The notes under the pieces were generated by a model. The model did no database searches. It was given only the letters and a program-made list of their open reading frames with translations, and had not been told where the DNA came from. Below, piece after piece: positions 48,233-57,822 of a stretch of DNA of 64,000 nucleotides. This stretch comes from JBAXAM01 sp964213355. GTDB lineage: Bacteria > Pseudomonadota > Gammaproteobacteria > UBA9339. The DNA lies in assembly GCA_964213355.1 (NCBI GenBank), contig CAXOVY010000017.1:30187-94186 (forward strand), written 5' to 3'. Position 1 is the stretch's first letter; each line of letters opens with the position of its first letter. A program made the position numbers and the translations under genes.

Positions 48233-48658
48233 TTATTTAGTTTTATCTTCATCAGTATTTTTATCGCTAACATCTATAGTAGCTTGCCCTGATGGGGCTT
48301 CACTTGCATCCTCAGATGATTGATCTTTGAAGCGTCTTTCTCTTTGCTTCAACATCACGGAGGTTTCAGTGATTGCATGTTTACGACTTAATACCAAATT
48401 ACGTAGTATCGCATCATTAAACCGAAAATTGGTTGTGATTTCTTTAAGAGTACTATCGTTACACTCTATATTCATGAGCACATAATGTGCTTTGTGAATT
48501 TTGTCGATGGGATAAGATAATTGACGTCGCCCCCAATCTTCAAGGCGGTGAACAAAGCCACCATTACTCTTGATTAACGTTTGGTAACGTTCAAGCATCA
48601 TGGGTACTTGTTCGCTTTGGTCGGGATGAACCAAAAACACTATTTCATAATGTCGCAT
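48233..48658 (-). CDS. rpsF: 30S ribosomal protein S6
   Basis: The 141-residue protein starts [19 protein letters not shown], with [14 protein letters not shown] and [10 protein letters not shown], typical of S6. S6 pairs with S18 on the platform of the small subunit. A low-complexity acidic tail (from about 115) extends the usual length slightly. It heads the operon behind a clear promoter and a leader hairpin. TAAGGAG lies before the ATG. Confidence 0.97.
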   Translation of the reverse strand: MRHYEIVFLVHPDQSEQVPMMLERYQTLIKSNGGFVHRLEDWGRRQLSYPIDKIHKAHYVLMNIECNDSTLKEITTNFRFNDAILRNLVLSRKHAITETSVMLKQRERRFKDQSSEDASEAPSGQATIDVSDKNTDEDKTK

Positions 48659-48682
48659 AATTACTCCTTATGGTTTATAAAA

Positions 48683-48706
48683 GTCTCCTGCCAAGAGCAG
48701 TGAGAC
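48683..48706 (-). promoter_or_regulatory. Leader hairpin of rpsF operon
   Basis: GTCTC and CTGC pair with GCAG and GAGAC to make a 9-bp stem with one bulged base, in the 5' leader about 25 bases before rpsF. S6:S18 autoregulates some rpsF operons through a leader stem-loop; I cannot confirm the CCG-bulge signature of that motif here, so the link is inference. Confidence 0.35.
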
Positions 48707-48724
48707 AAAGAGTTGAAACGATGC

Positions 48725-48753
48725 ATTCTATGGGAAAACCTGGACCGATTCAA
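48725..48753 (-). promoter_or_regulatory. Promoter of rpsF-rpsR-rplI operon
   Basis: On the minus strand TTGAAT (48753-48748), 17 bases, then TAGAAT (48730-48725): 4/6 and 5/6 matches to the sigma-70 boxes with ideal spacing. The rpsF start is about 67 bases further on, which leaves room for a leader. Confidence 0.65.
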
Positions 48754-48809
48754 TAGAAGACAATTAATTTATGTAATCAGCAGCAACACCTTGATTATCA
48801 TGATATTAA

Positions 48810-49673
48810 CTAAACAGCGCCAATCCCATAAACCAAAAACATCAACATATTCAGGCGTTGCAATACTTCTGAAACGTTATCGGCACTGAATGTTATCGCA
48901 AGCTTTTCATGATCAAATTTATAGGCCGGGTCAAAACTCAAAATCTCAGAAAGACTTTGGAAAACTGAAATTCTAAAACCAATATTATAAAAACCAACCT
49001 CTAAGGTAATTGGGGCAGTAACCTTAAAAACAGGAAAGTGATTTTGTTGTAATTTAATGACTGCATCGGCTGCACCCTTTTCAAGCAAAAGCTGCGCCTG
49101 CTCCAACGGCAAAGAAATAGCACAATCACGTGCAAAGCTTTGTTTGACTACCACTCCAACAATATCGCCTAGCTGTTCCCGCGCCTCATTCACGGCGCAA
49201 TCATCACCACTAATAAATACAACTGGAACATTATAAGAACCCGCATACAATGCGGCTATACCGGTTTCATTCACAAACCTGCCATTGATTTTGACATAAT
49301 GCACATGCGAGCTAAGAGTGTGCCCTAGAACTGCTCTATTATTTTTACCACTAGCATGGTAACCAACTAAAAACGCTCCTGTAAAAGTTTGATCTAAACC
49401 AACAAGCATGTTTTGCACCGGACCCCAACCTTGAATTAAGTTTGCCCTGGGATGTAATTTTTCTAAGTCAAGATTAACCGCATCCTCATGGGCATCTCGT
49501 ACGACAATCCAAGCATCAACATCAACATTGAGTATACCTTGCACCACAGCATTAACATCGCTAGTCATATAATCGCAGCCGAGCTGATAATATTTGCCCT
49601 CTTTTTTAGCAAAATTTTTATTAATCACCCCAGTAATGCCTTCAACATCGACAGATATTAGATATTTATTCAT
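48810..49673 (-). CDS. M55-family D-aminopeptidase (DppA-like)
   Basis: The 287-residue protein starts with ISVDVEGITGV, the metal-binding Asp-x-Glu motif of M55. VRDAHEDAVNLD, GYHASGKNNRAVLGHTLS and FISGDDCAVNEA follow, all typical of DppA, a decameric zinc D-aminopeptidase acting on D-Ala peptides. A role in recycling D-amino-acid peptides from the cell wall is likely. It follows recJ by 29 bases on the same strand. Confidence 0.88.
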   Translation of the reverse strand: MNKYLISVDVEGITGVINKNFAKKEGKYYQLGCDYMTSDVNAVVQGILNVDVDAWIVVRDAHEDAVNLDLEKLHPRANLIQGWGPVQNMLVGLDQTFTGAFLVGYHASGKNNRAVLGHTLSSHVHYVKINGRFVNETGIAALYAGSYNVPVVFISGDDCAVNEAREQLGDIVGVVVKQSFARDCAISLPLEQAQLLLEKGAADAVIKLQQNHFPVFKVTAPITLEVGFYNIGFRISVFQSLSEILSFDPAYKFDHEKLAITFSADNVSEVLQRLNMLMFLVYGIGAV

Positions 49674-49702
49674 AATTTATCACCTATTTTGTATTCAATT
49701 TT

Positions 49703-51427
49703 TCAATGGGAACAAGGTATAAGTTCGTCAACCATTAACTGTAGGCTTCGCCGTCCCATATATTCATTAACACCCAAACGATAAACTATTTTTGCTTTGG
49801 CAAAGCGAAAATTTGGCCAAATATTAGGATTAATATTAAAACAAATTGCATCAATTTCCTGATCAGCTTCCAAAGGACGCAAAGTTAGCTTTAGATGTTT
49901 TTGTCCAACCAAACGCTGAGTAACTAAAATAAACTCATTAAAAAACGCAGGCTCAGGAAAACCCTCTCCCCATGGACCGGAGTCACGTAACAATTCCGCT
50001 GTAGCAATATTAAAATATTCAGCGGGTAATCCACCATCGGCATAAGCATAACCATCCAAATCTGCAAGCACCATATGTTGTTCAACTTCTGTTGCAAAAA
50101 CCTGCGCAAACATCTCATAACTTTCGCGCCCCAAGCTAAGACCTGCCGCCATTGCGTGACCACCAAACCTGGTAATTAAACCGGGATTTTGCACTGAAAT
50201 TTTGTTGAGCACATTACGCATATGCACACTACCAATTGAACGCGCAGACCCTCTGATCTCAGTTTCACTAATTGCAGTAAAAGCAATAACTGGACGATGT
50301 AGTTTATCTTTGAGACGTGAAGCCAAAATTCCTAAAACACCCTGATGCCACGTTTCTTCAAAAATACATAATCCAGACGGCAAATCCTGCTGCAATTGTA
50401 AATCATCTAATATCCTAGCAGCTTGATGCCGCATATCTTCTTCAATCCCGCGCCGCTCGTTGTTTAGTGCATCAAGTTGCTTAGCAATTGATCGCGCGTA
50501 TTCAACATCCTCAGTTAATAAACATTCTACGCCAATCGACATATCATCTAAACGCCCAACAGCATTAATACGTGGAGCAATAACAAATCCCAAATCAGAA
50601 GCCAGTGTGTTTTCAAAGTTACGTTTAGTAATAGCAAGCAATGCTTTGATACTCATACGACACTTACCACTGCGGATACGTTGCAGCCCTTGGGCCACCA
50701 AAACCCTATTATTATGATCTAAATTAACCACATCAGCAACTGTACCTAAAGCCACCAAATCTAAAAATTGTGCCAGATTTGGTGCTGGAATATTTTGGCT
50801 ATCAAACCAACCGATATCACGTAAATGAGAACGCACTGCAACCATCAGATAAAAAATCACGCCCACACCGGCAAGATGTTTGCTTAAAAACTGATCACCA
50901 TATTGATTGGGATTAACAATTGCACCAGCCTCTGGTAGTTCATCGCCTGGCAAATGATGATCTGTAACCAAAACTTTTATACCTAATGCATTAGCCGCTT
51001 TAACACCATCAACACTGGTAATACCATTATCGACCGTAATAATTAATTGCGGCTGCTGCTTTGCAGCCACAGCAACAATTTCCGGCGTGAGTCCATAACC
51101 AAAATCAAATCGGCTGGGAATTAAATAAGAAATATTTTTTAGACCTAGAGATTTAAGCGTAAGCACTGCTAATGCGGTACTAGTAGCACCATCAGCATCA
51201 AAATCACCGACAATCAAAACACGCTGTTGTTCCTGCAACGCTTGCACCAAACATTCAACTGCGAGCTGAATTCCTTTTAATGAGTTATAAGGCAAAAGCC
51301 GTGTTAAATCATAATCTAGTTCAGAAGCGGATGTAACGCCGCGCGCGGCATAAATGCGATTTAGCAATGGATGCTGATGCAGCAATGGAACATTTTCCGG
51401 AACTTTGCGCGTTATTATTTTTTTCAT
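49703..51427 (-). CDS. recJ: Single-stranded-DNA exonuclease RecJ
   Basis: RecJ degrades single-stranded DNA 5'-to-3' in recombination and mismatch repair. The frame from ATG 51427 gives 574 residues. VGDFDADGATSTAL and VTDHHLPGDELP are DHH-family metal-binding motifs, and GGHAMAAGLSL belongs to the DHHA1 domain. E. coli RecJ is 577 residues, so this start fits; a longer frame to 51529 would run into nadE. The gene is divergent from nadE with 31 bases between starts. Confidence 0.95.
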   Translation of the reverse strand: MKKIITRKVPENVPLLHQHPLLNRIYAARGVTSASELDYDLTRLLPYNSLKGIQLAVECLVQALQEQQRVLIVGDFDADGATSTALAVLTLKSLGLKNISYLIPSRFDFGYGLTPEIVAVAAKQQPQLIITVDNGITSVDGVKAANALGIKVLVTDHHLPGDELPEAGAIVNPNQYGDQFLSKHLAGVGVIFYLMVAVRSHLRDIGWFDSQNIPAPNLAQFLDLVALGTVADVVNLDHNNRVLVAQGLQRIRSGKCRMSIKALLAITKRNFENTLASDLGFVIAPRINAVGRLDDMSIGVECLLTEDVEYARSIAKQLDALNNERRGIEEDMRHQAARILDDLQLQQDLPSGLCIFEETWHQGVLGILASRLKDKLHRPVIAFTAISETEIRGSARSIGSVHMRNVLNKISVQNPGLITRFGGHAMAAGLSLGRESYEMFAQVFATEVEQHMVLADLDGYAYADGGLPAEYFNIATAELLRDSGPWGEGFPEPAFFNEFILVTQRLVGQKHLKLTLRPLEADQEIDAICFNINPNIWPNFRFAKAKIVYRLGVNEYMGRRSLQLMVDELIPCSH

Positions 51428-51458
51428 TAGAGCTACTTTATCATATATACTACACATT

Positions 51459-53081
51459 ATGAAAAATAATATATATATTACAGCAGCACAAATAAATACT
51501 ATCGTTGGCGATGTTAAAGGTAACGCCAAAAAAATAATTTCGGCATCTCTATATGCACGCGATAAACAACAAGCTGACCTTGTAGTATTTCCGGAAACAA
51601 CCTTAACCGGCTACCCACCAGAAGATTTATTATTGCGCTCAGAATTATATAAGCATATAAAAACAGCCCTCAAACAAATTCAAACTAAAGTAAAAAACAT
51701 CTACATTATTTTAGGCTTGCCAACCAAAGAACAAAACAAATGCTTCAATACCGCAATTTTAATTTATAACGGCAAAATACGTGCCCGCTATCACAAGCAA
51801 AACTTACCAAACTATGGTGTATTTGATGACAAACGCTATTTTACCGCTGGGACAAAATCCTGCACTGTAAATATCAAAAACATAAGAATAGCAATTACAA
51901 TTTGCGCGGACATGTGGGACATAGGACCAATGCGGATGGCAAAGAAAGCCCGAGCACAATTAATGATTGGCATTAACGCTTCTCCTTTTGATATCCGAAA
52001 ATATCAACGGCGCGAACAAGTACTAAAAAGCCGTGCTCGCGAGGGCAAAATGCCAATTGTTTACGTTAATGCTATAGGTGGCCAAGATGAAGTTGTGTTT
52101 GATGGTGGCTCGATGGTAGTAAATGCTCAGGGAAAAATTACCCAACAAGCACCGTTTTTTACCGAAGACCTAATGTTGATTAATATTGCAACTGTACCAA
52201 AATTATACCCCATAAAACGACGTTTACCGCCAGTAGGTAACACAGAAGAACTTGTCTATCAAGCTTTGGTTTTAGGTGTACGCGATTATGTCGAAAAAAA
52301 TAATTTTCAAGGAGCAATTATTAGTGTTTCTGGAGGCATTGATTCAGCGCTGGCTTTAGCAATTGCAGTCGATGCTCTTGGCAGAGATAGAGTTGAAACT
52401 ATATATTTACCATCGCGTCATTCAAGCAGCCTAAGCGAACAAATTACCAAAGAAGAAGCAAAAACCTTAGGCGTAAAACTTGATGTGATTTCAATAGAAC
52501 CGGTGTTTAAAGCATATCTAAATAACCTACCAACAGAATGGAATAAACTACCTAAAGATTCTACTGAAGAAAATATTCAAGCACGTTGCCGCGCAATCAT
52601 GCTAATGGCTTTTTCCAACAAAAAAAATCTACTGGTGTTGTCAACCGGTAACAAAAGCGAAATGGCTGTCGGTTATGCAACACTTTATGGTGATATGGTT
52701 GGAGGTTTTTGTGTACTTAAAGATGTACCCAAAACACTCGTATATCGTTTGGCAGAGTATAGAAACAAAATATCGCCAGTAATACCCCAAGCTGCAATCA
52801 CGCGTGCACCCACGGCAGAACTAGCTCCACATCAAAAAGACTCTGATAGTCTGCCATCCTATCCAATTTTAGATGAGATTATCGAACGCTATATTGAGCT
52901 TAATCAATCGATTGATAAAATTACTGCGGCCGGTTTTGATCGCACTACCGTAACTAAAGTAGTCAAGATGATAAAACATAGTGAATATAAACGTCGCCAA
53001 TCTCCTCCTGGTGTTAAAATCACTATTAACGCTTTTGGTCGTGAACGCAGATATCCGATTACTTCGAAGTTTGAGGGATAA
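51459..53081 (+). CDS. nadE: Glutamine-dependent NAD+ synthetase
   Basis: NadE amidates nicotinic acid adenine dinucleotide to NAD+. The 540-residue protein is the long, glutamine-using type. An N-terminal nitrilase domain has the catalytic E46 (VFPETTLTGYPPEDLL), K113 (YHKQNLPNYG) and C149 (ITICADMWD). The C-terminal synthetase has the ATP motif SVSGGIDSALAL (about 288) and GNKSEMAVGY. The frame extends upstream, but ATG 51459 fits the family N-terminus. It completes NAD synthesis with NadB in this window. Confidence 0.95.
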   Translation: MKNNIYITAAQINTIVGDVKGNAKKIISASLYARDKQQADLVVFPETTLTGYPPEDLLLRSELYKHIKTALKQIQTKVKNIYIILGLPTKEQNKCFNTAILIYNGKIRARYHKQNLPNYGVFDDKRYFTAGTKSCTVNIKNIRIAITICADMWDIGPMRMAKKARAQLMIGINASPFDIRKYQRREQVLKSRAREGKMPIVYVNAIGGQDEVVFDGGSMVVNAQGKITQQAPFFTEDLMLINIATVPKLYPIKRRLPPVGNTEELVYQALVLGVRDYVEKNNFQGAIISVSGGIDSALALAIAVDALGRDRVETIYLPSRHSSSLSEQITKEEAKTLGVKLDVISIEPVFKAYLNNLPTEWNKLPKDSTEENIQARCRAIMLMAFSNKKNLLVLSTGNKSEMAVGYATLYGDMVGGFCVLKDVPKTLVYRLAEYRNKISPVIPQAAITRAPTAELAPHQKDSDSLPSYPILDEIIERYIELNQSIDKITAAGFDRTTVTKVVKMIKHSEYKRRQSPPGVKITINAFGRERRYPITSKFEG

Positions 53082-53085
53082 AAAT

Positions 53086-53365
53086 TTACCCCTCAAAATC
53101 CACACTTTCCATAAAATCGCTTGCATAGACTAAATCAATCAACTCAAACTTGGTGCGACAACCGATTTTAGCTTTCATGTTTTTTATATAATACTCAACT
53201 GTACGAGGCGAAAGATCTAATAGCACTGCAATACTGTTGATCGTCTTTCCTTTTAATAACCATACCATGCATTCGGCTTCGCGCTTTGTAAAGTACGTGT
53301 TGCCATGCTTGGCTCCCAATCCATATGCAGGTAACCTTCTGCTCTTTTTTTCTGCAGAAATATCA
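53086..53365 (-). pseudogene. LuxR-family regulator, C-terminal fragment cut by IS21
   Basis: The fragment encodes a LuxR helix-turn-helix: FTKREAECMVWLLKGKTINSI, LLDLSPRTVEYYIKNM and a short tail. The frame stays open upstream (EKKSRRLPAYGLGAKHG) until the IS21 edge at 53365, where the N-terminal sensing part is lost. A start at ATG 53319 could still give a 77-residue DNA-binding domain. The gene ends 4 bases from the nadE stop, tail-to-tail. Confidence 0.7.
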
Positions 53366-53449
53366 TGTCAATTTGCATCGAAATTTGACCCCCTAGTTGC
53401 ATCGAAAATTGACCCCTCTGCCACGAGCTAAAAACTTCACTTTTACTGA

Positions 53450-54184
53450 TCAATTTTTTGTTGTTTTTCCCTCCCTCAATCTCCAGCTTTTATCACCAGT
53501 TTCTAAGATCAAACAGTGGTGAGTAAATCTGTCAATTATCGCCTTAGTGGCTTTTATGTTACCAAAGATATCTGGCCATTCGTTGAATGCTAGATGAGTG
53601 GTTATTATTGTCGATACTTTTTCATAAAGATTAGAAAACAGTTCAAATAATAGAGGGCTGGCCTTTGGATCAATCGGCAAATAGCCTAGCTCATCAATTA
53701 CAACAAGATCGAACCTTTGTAGCTTTGCCATAAATGCTGTTTCGTAGTTGTGAGACTGCGCTTTTATTAGATCTCTTGCTAGCTCAGCAAACTTATAAAA
53801 CCGTATACGATAACTATTTTGTAATGCTAAGTAAGCAAGTCCAATCGCTAAATGGCTCTTTCCCGCACCACTGCCACCAATGATTAAAATATTGTAGTGG
53901 TCTTTTATAAATTTCATGCTTTTAGCATTGTCTAACGTTTCTATTTTAATTGGTAAACCTGTTGGGTCGAAGTTATCTATAGACTTCATTTGTGGTAATT
54001 TAGCTAATCCTAATTTGTACATAAAAGATCTTGTTTGTCGATAAGATGCTTCGCTTTTAAGCATAGATAGAAGCATTTGTGGCCACTCTTCTTGTGATTT
54101 TAAATCAATCATGTCATCAAAATATTGCAGCATCCCTTTTAATCCAAGAGCCCCAAATTGTTCTTTGATATTTTCATGCGACAT
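53450..54184 (-). CDS. istB: IS21 helper ATPase IstB
   Basis: The 244-residue AAA+ protein has Walker A IGGSGAGKSHLA (about 100-111) and Walker B LVVIDELGYLPID. It is the DnaA-like helper that remodels target DNA for IS21. ATG 54184 (MSHENIKEQFG) overlaps the istA end by 11 bases, the usual coupled arrangement. The frame is intact. Confidence 0.93.
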   Translation of the reverse strand: MSHENIKEQFGALGLKGMLQYFDDMIDLKSQEEWPQMLLSMLKSEASYRQTRSFMYKLGLAKLPQMKSIDNFDPTGLPIKIETLDNAKSMKFIKDHYNILIIGGSGAGKSHLAIGLAYLALQNSYRIRFYKFAELARDLIKAQSHNYETAFMAKLQRFDLVVIDELGYLPIDPKASPLLFELFSNLYEKVSTIITTHLAFNEWPDIFGNIKATKAIIDRFTHHCLILETGDKSWRLREGKTTKN

Positions 54185-55694
54185 AGATTGCCTCCTGAGA
54201 TACAAGCTGATTGCTTAAAAAAGCATCGTTATAACAACATATATCTTCGCTTGGCGCTTCTATTAAATGCAGCTGTCGTTCTTCTATTTTTTCTTTTGGA
54301 GTTGCTGGAGTCAGATATTGTATGACAAAATCTGCATTACTTACTCCTATTTTTAAAGCATTTGTACACGCTTCATCAACTTTATTTAAGCCATGTTTTG
54401 ATACTTGTAATAAAATTTTAATAAATTGTTTGTCACCATCTTCATGTGCTCTAAGATTATTTTGCATACTTATAAATGATGGTGGTAATTTTAAAAGCTT
54501 AAAAGGAGCGCCATTTCTTAATGCTCCAGGTTTGCGCTCAAGCGCTGGTATATAGTGCCACGGATCGTAAATTTTCTTTTTTTTCTCGAAACAACGCTCA
54601 TGCTCACCTATTGTTTTTCCTTTGAATACTATAATAATTTTGTTGGTATAAGCTCTAACATCGGCAACTTCACCAACGTAATCGCAATCTACACTATACA
54701 TATTGGTGTCGTAGTTTATTAAGCTGTATGATGAAACTACCGAAGGCTCAAGTTTATAAGCGTCAAATTGGTTGCGGTATTCTAGCAAACTTGGTTTCTC
54801 ATCTTGATATACATCCCATACTTTTCGTCCGTTTAATTCTGGATGATTTGTTTTTTGAGCCCATTCTATGCATTCACCGAGAAGCTGTTCATTCAGTTCT
54901 TCTAAATAATTAATACAACGAAGTGGAGTAAAAAAATTTCTACGCCCAGTGTTAACTTGGCATTCTACCTGACCCTTTTCCCAACCAGAAGCTGGTGTGC
55001 ATGCAATCGGTTCAAATAAATAATGAGAAGCCATTTCAGAAAAGCGTGAATTAAATTTACGGTCTTTGCCAACAAATACTTTGTTAACAGCAGTCTTCAT
55101 GTTGTCAAATATGCCTTTTTTTGTAGTTCCTCCAAAAAATTGAAAGGCTTTATTGTGGGCATCAAAAACCATTTCCATTTGCTCATTTCTGTAGACAACA
55201 ATTAAAAACATACGGCTGTAGCACAGTCGTATATGTGCAACCTTAACTCGCGTTAATATACCTTGTAACTCAATCTCTTCTGTACTCCAGTCAAACTGAA
55301 ATGCTTCTCCTGGAGCAAACTCCAGTGGTATAAAAACCTTTTTTCCATCAGAATGATTATTACGTCTCCAATCGGTAGTAAATCTATTTATGGTTGAATA
55401 GCTCCCCTTGAAACCATTGCTGCAAAGCGTTTGGTATAATTTTTTTGCTGTATATCTTAAACGCAACGGCTGCTTAATATTTTTTTCTAACATGCTTGTT
55501 AGCTGATCTTTGAATTCTCCCATTATTGGTAACGTTTGTTTATCCCTCACGTAAGTCTTTGATGTTTTGTCGTCTCGGATAACTTTCTTTACCGTATTTT
55601 TTGATAAATTCAATTCACGAGCTATCGTTTTTATCCCCTTGTTTTGTACATAATACAGCCGCCTTATTTTCGCAATTGTTTCCACTATTATCAT
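54174..55694 (-). CDS. istA: IS21 transposase IstA
   Basis: The 506-residue protein has an N-terminal helix-turn-helix (KTIARELNLSKNTVKKVI), then a DDE integrase core with FQFDWSTEEIEL for the first Asp, FDNMKTAV for the second and KGQVECQVNTGR for the Glu. The IstA beta-barrel C-terminus follows. AAGAGG lies directly before ATG 55694. It is intact, so the element may be functional. Confidence 0.93.
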   Translation of the reverse strand: MIIVETIAKIRRLYYVQNKGIKTIARELNLSKNTVKKVIRDDKTSKTYVRDKQTLPIMGEFKDQLTSMLEKNIKQPLRLRYTAKKLYQTLCSNGFKGSYSTINRFTTDWRRNNHSDGKKVFIPLEFAPGEAFQFDWSTEEIELQGILTRVKVAHIRLCYSRMFLIVVYRNEQMEMVFDAHNKAFQFFGGTTKKGIFDNMKTAVNKVFVGKDRKFNSRFSEMASHYLFEPIACTPASGWEKGQVECQVNTGRRNFFTPLRCINYLEELNEQLLGECIEWAQKTNHPELNGRKVWDVYQDEKPSLLEYRNQFDAYKLEPSVVSSYSLINYDTNMYSVDCDYVGEVADVRAYTNKIIIVFKGKTIGEHERCFEKKKKIYDPWHYIPALERKPGALRNGAPFKLLKLPPSFISMQNNLRAHEDGDKQFIKILLQVSKHGLNKVDEACTNALKIGVSNADFVIQYLTPATPKEKIEERQLHLIEAPSEDICCYNDAFLSNQLVSQEAIYVA

Positions 55695-55811
55695 CCTCTT
55701 TTATCCTCTTAAAATTAGTTAAAATTTTAAGAGTAAATTTAGTAATTAGAGGGGTCAATTTTCGGTGCAACTTTATGCTCTAGAGGGGTCAATTTTACAT
55801 GGAAATTGACA

Positions 55812-56410
55812 AACAGCATTAACAACTCTTTCTCCACCAGGAGCTCTACCATACAATGGAGCCATTCGTAAATTAGCACCAGATTCATCTAAGAAAATTA
55901 AATCTCGTACTGGAATATCCTTGATTACCTCAAGATATTCTTGCCGTTTTTTTTAACATCATCGCGATCTCTCTCAGCAGCGTAACGACTTAACTTCTTT
56001 CGCCGTAAATTTAATTTCAAACAAGCCCTCGACAATATAGACCTACCAGCTTTTATCTTTCTTTTTTTGTAATATAACTCCGATAGCTCTGCTAAAGTGA
56101 TCGCTGGTTTATTCTGAATAATTTTTTGTATAGTTTCATACCCCATTTCATCAATCTTGCTCGGCCTTCCTTGGTTACCTTTTTTTGGCGATAAATCTCC
56201 ATCTTCTCGATACTGTTTTACATAACGCTTTACGCTATTCACGCTTACTTTAAAGCTTTTAGCAACTTTAGAGTAACTTGTATTCTCATCTTGATACGCC
56301 CAAACAATCTTTTTACGTAAATCTATTGAGTATGCTGCAGTCATTTGCTCCTCTCATTCAGAAAATAACGAGAAGACTATAGCATGTCTCTGCAATTTAG
56401 GGAAGCGCTA
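55812..56410 (-). mobile_element. IS630-family element, truncated by IS21
   Basis: The right edge is near 56410, next to TA, the target of IS630. orfA is complete; orfB (from about 55960 downward) stops abruptly at the IS21 edge after APGGERVVNAV, so the rest of the DDE domain and the left end are gone. Orientation is minus. Confidence 0.75.
55925..56344 (-). pseudogene. IS630 transposase orfA with remnant of orfB
   Basis: orfA (139 residues) has two helix-turn-helix units: YSKVAKSFKVSVNSVKRYV and LSRACLKLNLRRKKLSRY. The frame ends soon after a run of eight A residues (plus-strand T residues at 55947-55954). A -1 slip there continues as KKKRQEYLEVIKDIPV and into LIFLDESGANLRMAPLYG with the first catalytic Asp, then is cut by IS21 at 55811. 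The element cannot make a full transposase. Confidence 0.8.
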
Positions 56411-56412
56411 TA

Positions 56413-56550
56413 ATGGAGTGTTTATTTACCTTAAAAGGAAAAGTTGGAAATTTGTCATTGAAAGAACAAAAAAAGCTCATAAAGATTGAGGATCTCGCAG
56501 AAACACAATCTTTTTCTTTTACTGTAATGGAACCACCAGCTAAGAAGTAA
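56413..56550 (+). pseudogene. 45-codon fragment next to IS630
   Basis: An open frame on the plus strand (MECLFTLKGKVGNLSLKEQ and a Lys-rich end) begins at the very edge of IS630, so it is probably the 3' piece of a gene interrupted by that element. No ribosome binding site precedes it. No similarity is recognised. It ends 15 bases before bamD (convergent). Confidence 0.3.
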
Positions 56551-56564
56551 AATCATAAAGATCA

Positions 56565-57314
56565 TCAGACGCGTTCTTTCGGAAAATTTAGATTTAAGAG
56601 ACGCAGTGCATCATTTGCCTGTTTATCAGCACCTAAAGCACGGTAAGATTTTATCATAATTTTGAGAGCATCTGCTGTTTGCGGAGCTCCCTCGAGATGT
56701 TTCACAATATAACTTGCACGATTGGCGGCGGCTATATAAGCATTACGGTCAAAATAAAATTTAGCTGTTTGTAGTTCGCGTTTTGCTAGTAGATCGCGAA
56801 TATGCAGCATCCGTTTTTCTGCATCTTTGGCATAAAAACTCGTTGGAGATAATTTAATTAATATTTCAAAATTAGTAAAAGACTCTTGTAGACTAACAAG
56901 ATCGAGTTCCTCTGAATGTTTTGTATATATCTTTTGCAACCAATTACGATCCTTTTCAAAATTGACTATTCCCTTCATATAATAGGCATAATCGGTGTGT
57001 TTGCCCGCAGGATACAAACGAATATAGCAATCAGCCGCAGCAAGTGCTGAAGCGTAATCATCCGCTTTATAATAGGCATAAATCATATCCAGCTGCCCTT
57101 TTTGAGCTTCTGGGTCAAATGGATAAAGCGCCTCAATTGCTTCAAAATATTTTGTTGCTTCCTTATAATTATGTTTGGCCAATGCTGTTTCACCACCAGT
57201 TAATATTTGTTTGGCGGTATAACTCTTAAAAGCCTCTGGACCAGAAACTTTGGTAGCACAAGCAACCAACATTGAAGCGCAAAAACATATAAACAAGATC
57301 TTAGGTATATTCAT
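56565..57314 (-). CDS. bamD: Outer-membrane assembly lipoprotein BamD
   Basis: BamD is the essential lipoprotein of the BAM complex. The 249-residue protein has a signal with lipobox MLVAC (Cys19), then TPR-like helices including YPFDPEAQKGQLDMIYAYYKADDY and YPAGKHTDYAYYMKG, which match BamD. Length is close to E. coli (245). Confidence 0.93.
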   Translation of the reverse strand: MNIPKILFICFCASMLVACATKVSGPEAFKSYTAKQILTGGETALAKHNYKEATKYFEAIEALYPFDPEAQKGQLDMIYAYYKADDYASALAAADCYIRLYPAGKHTDYAYYMKGIVNFEKDRNWLQKIYTKHSEELDLVSLQESFTNFEILIKLSPTSFYAKDAEKRMLHIRDLLAKRELQTAKFYFDRNAYIAAANRASYIVKHLEGAPQTADALKIMIKSYRALGADKQANDALRLLNLNFPKERV

Positions 57315-57364
57315 ATTTTATTTATTATCTATTATATTTATAAAACAAATGATTGTTCGCACGA

Positions 57365-57820
57365 TTATAACAAAAATATTTTTTTAAACATTGTTTTTTT
57401 AACCTCTGTGGTGAGCCGTGAAGAATGTGCGATTTTATCCAGCACACCATTCACATATTTGTATCCTTCAACTGTACCAAACTTTTTTTCCAGCTCTAGC
57501 GCTTCATTAATAATAACCTTATAGGGTACATCGAGACGATACAATAATTCATAAACAGCCAAACGCAATACCGCACATTCTACTTGATTCAATTCTTTCA
57601 TTTTACGATCAAGAGCTGGTGTTATAATGGCATCAATTGCCTCTATATTTTTGATCGTACTGCGTAACAAATCGCTAAAATACTCAGCATCAACCTTTTT
57701 AGGATTAAGCTCTGCAAGATACTGCGTTTCAACATCACCTACACTATTTGCAGCATACTGCCACTGAAAAATAGCTTGTAATGCAAGAGCGCGTGCTTTG
57801 TGACGAGCATGTGGTTTCAT
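57365..57820 (-). CDS. nusB: Transcription antitermination factor NusB
   Basis: NusB works with NusE in rRNA antitermination. The 151-residue all-helical protein starts KPHARHKARALALQAIFQWQ and has NQVECAVLRLAVYELLYR, VIINEALELEKKFG and YKYVNGVLDKIA, all family signatures. It lies 2 bases after nrdR. The ribDE genes that often precede nusB are absent here. Confidence 0.95.
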   Translation of the reverse strand: MKPHARHKARALALQAIFQWQYAANSVGDVETQYLAELNPKKVDAEYFSDLLRSTIKNIEAIDAIITPALDRKMKELNQVECAVLRLAVYELLYRLDVPYKVIINEALELEKKFGTVEGYKYVNGVLDKIAHSSRLTTEVKKTMFKKIFLL

Positions 57821-57822
57821 AT

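Larger units (their letters stand above)
53366..55811 (-). mobile_element. IS21-family insertion sequence, about 2.45 kb
   Basis: The ends start TGTCAATTT and finish with the complement (ACA), each followed inward by repeats of a motif like CGAAAATTGACCCCT, typical of the multiple transposase-binding sites of IS21. istA and istB lie inside. The bases outside the two ends (ATATCA on the left, AACAGC on the right) do not match, so no target duplication is visible. Confidence 0.85.

Noticed and set aside
53366..55811. Repeated AATTGACCCCT motifs as a CRISPR or regulatory array
   Set aside because: They lie only at the two ends of IS21 in inverted orientation, as expected for transposase-binding sites.
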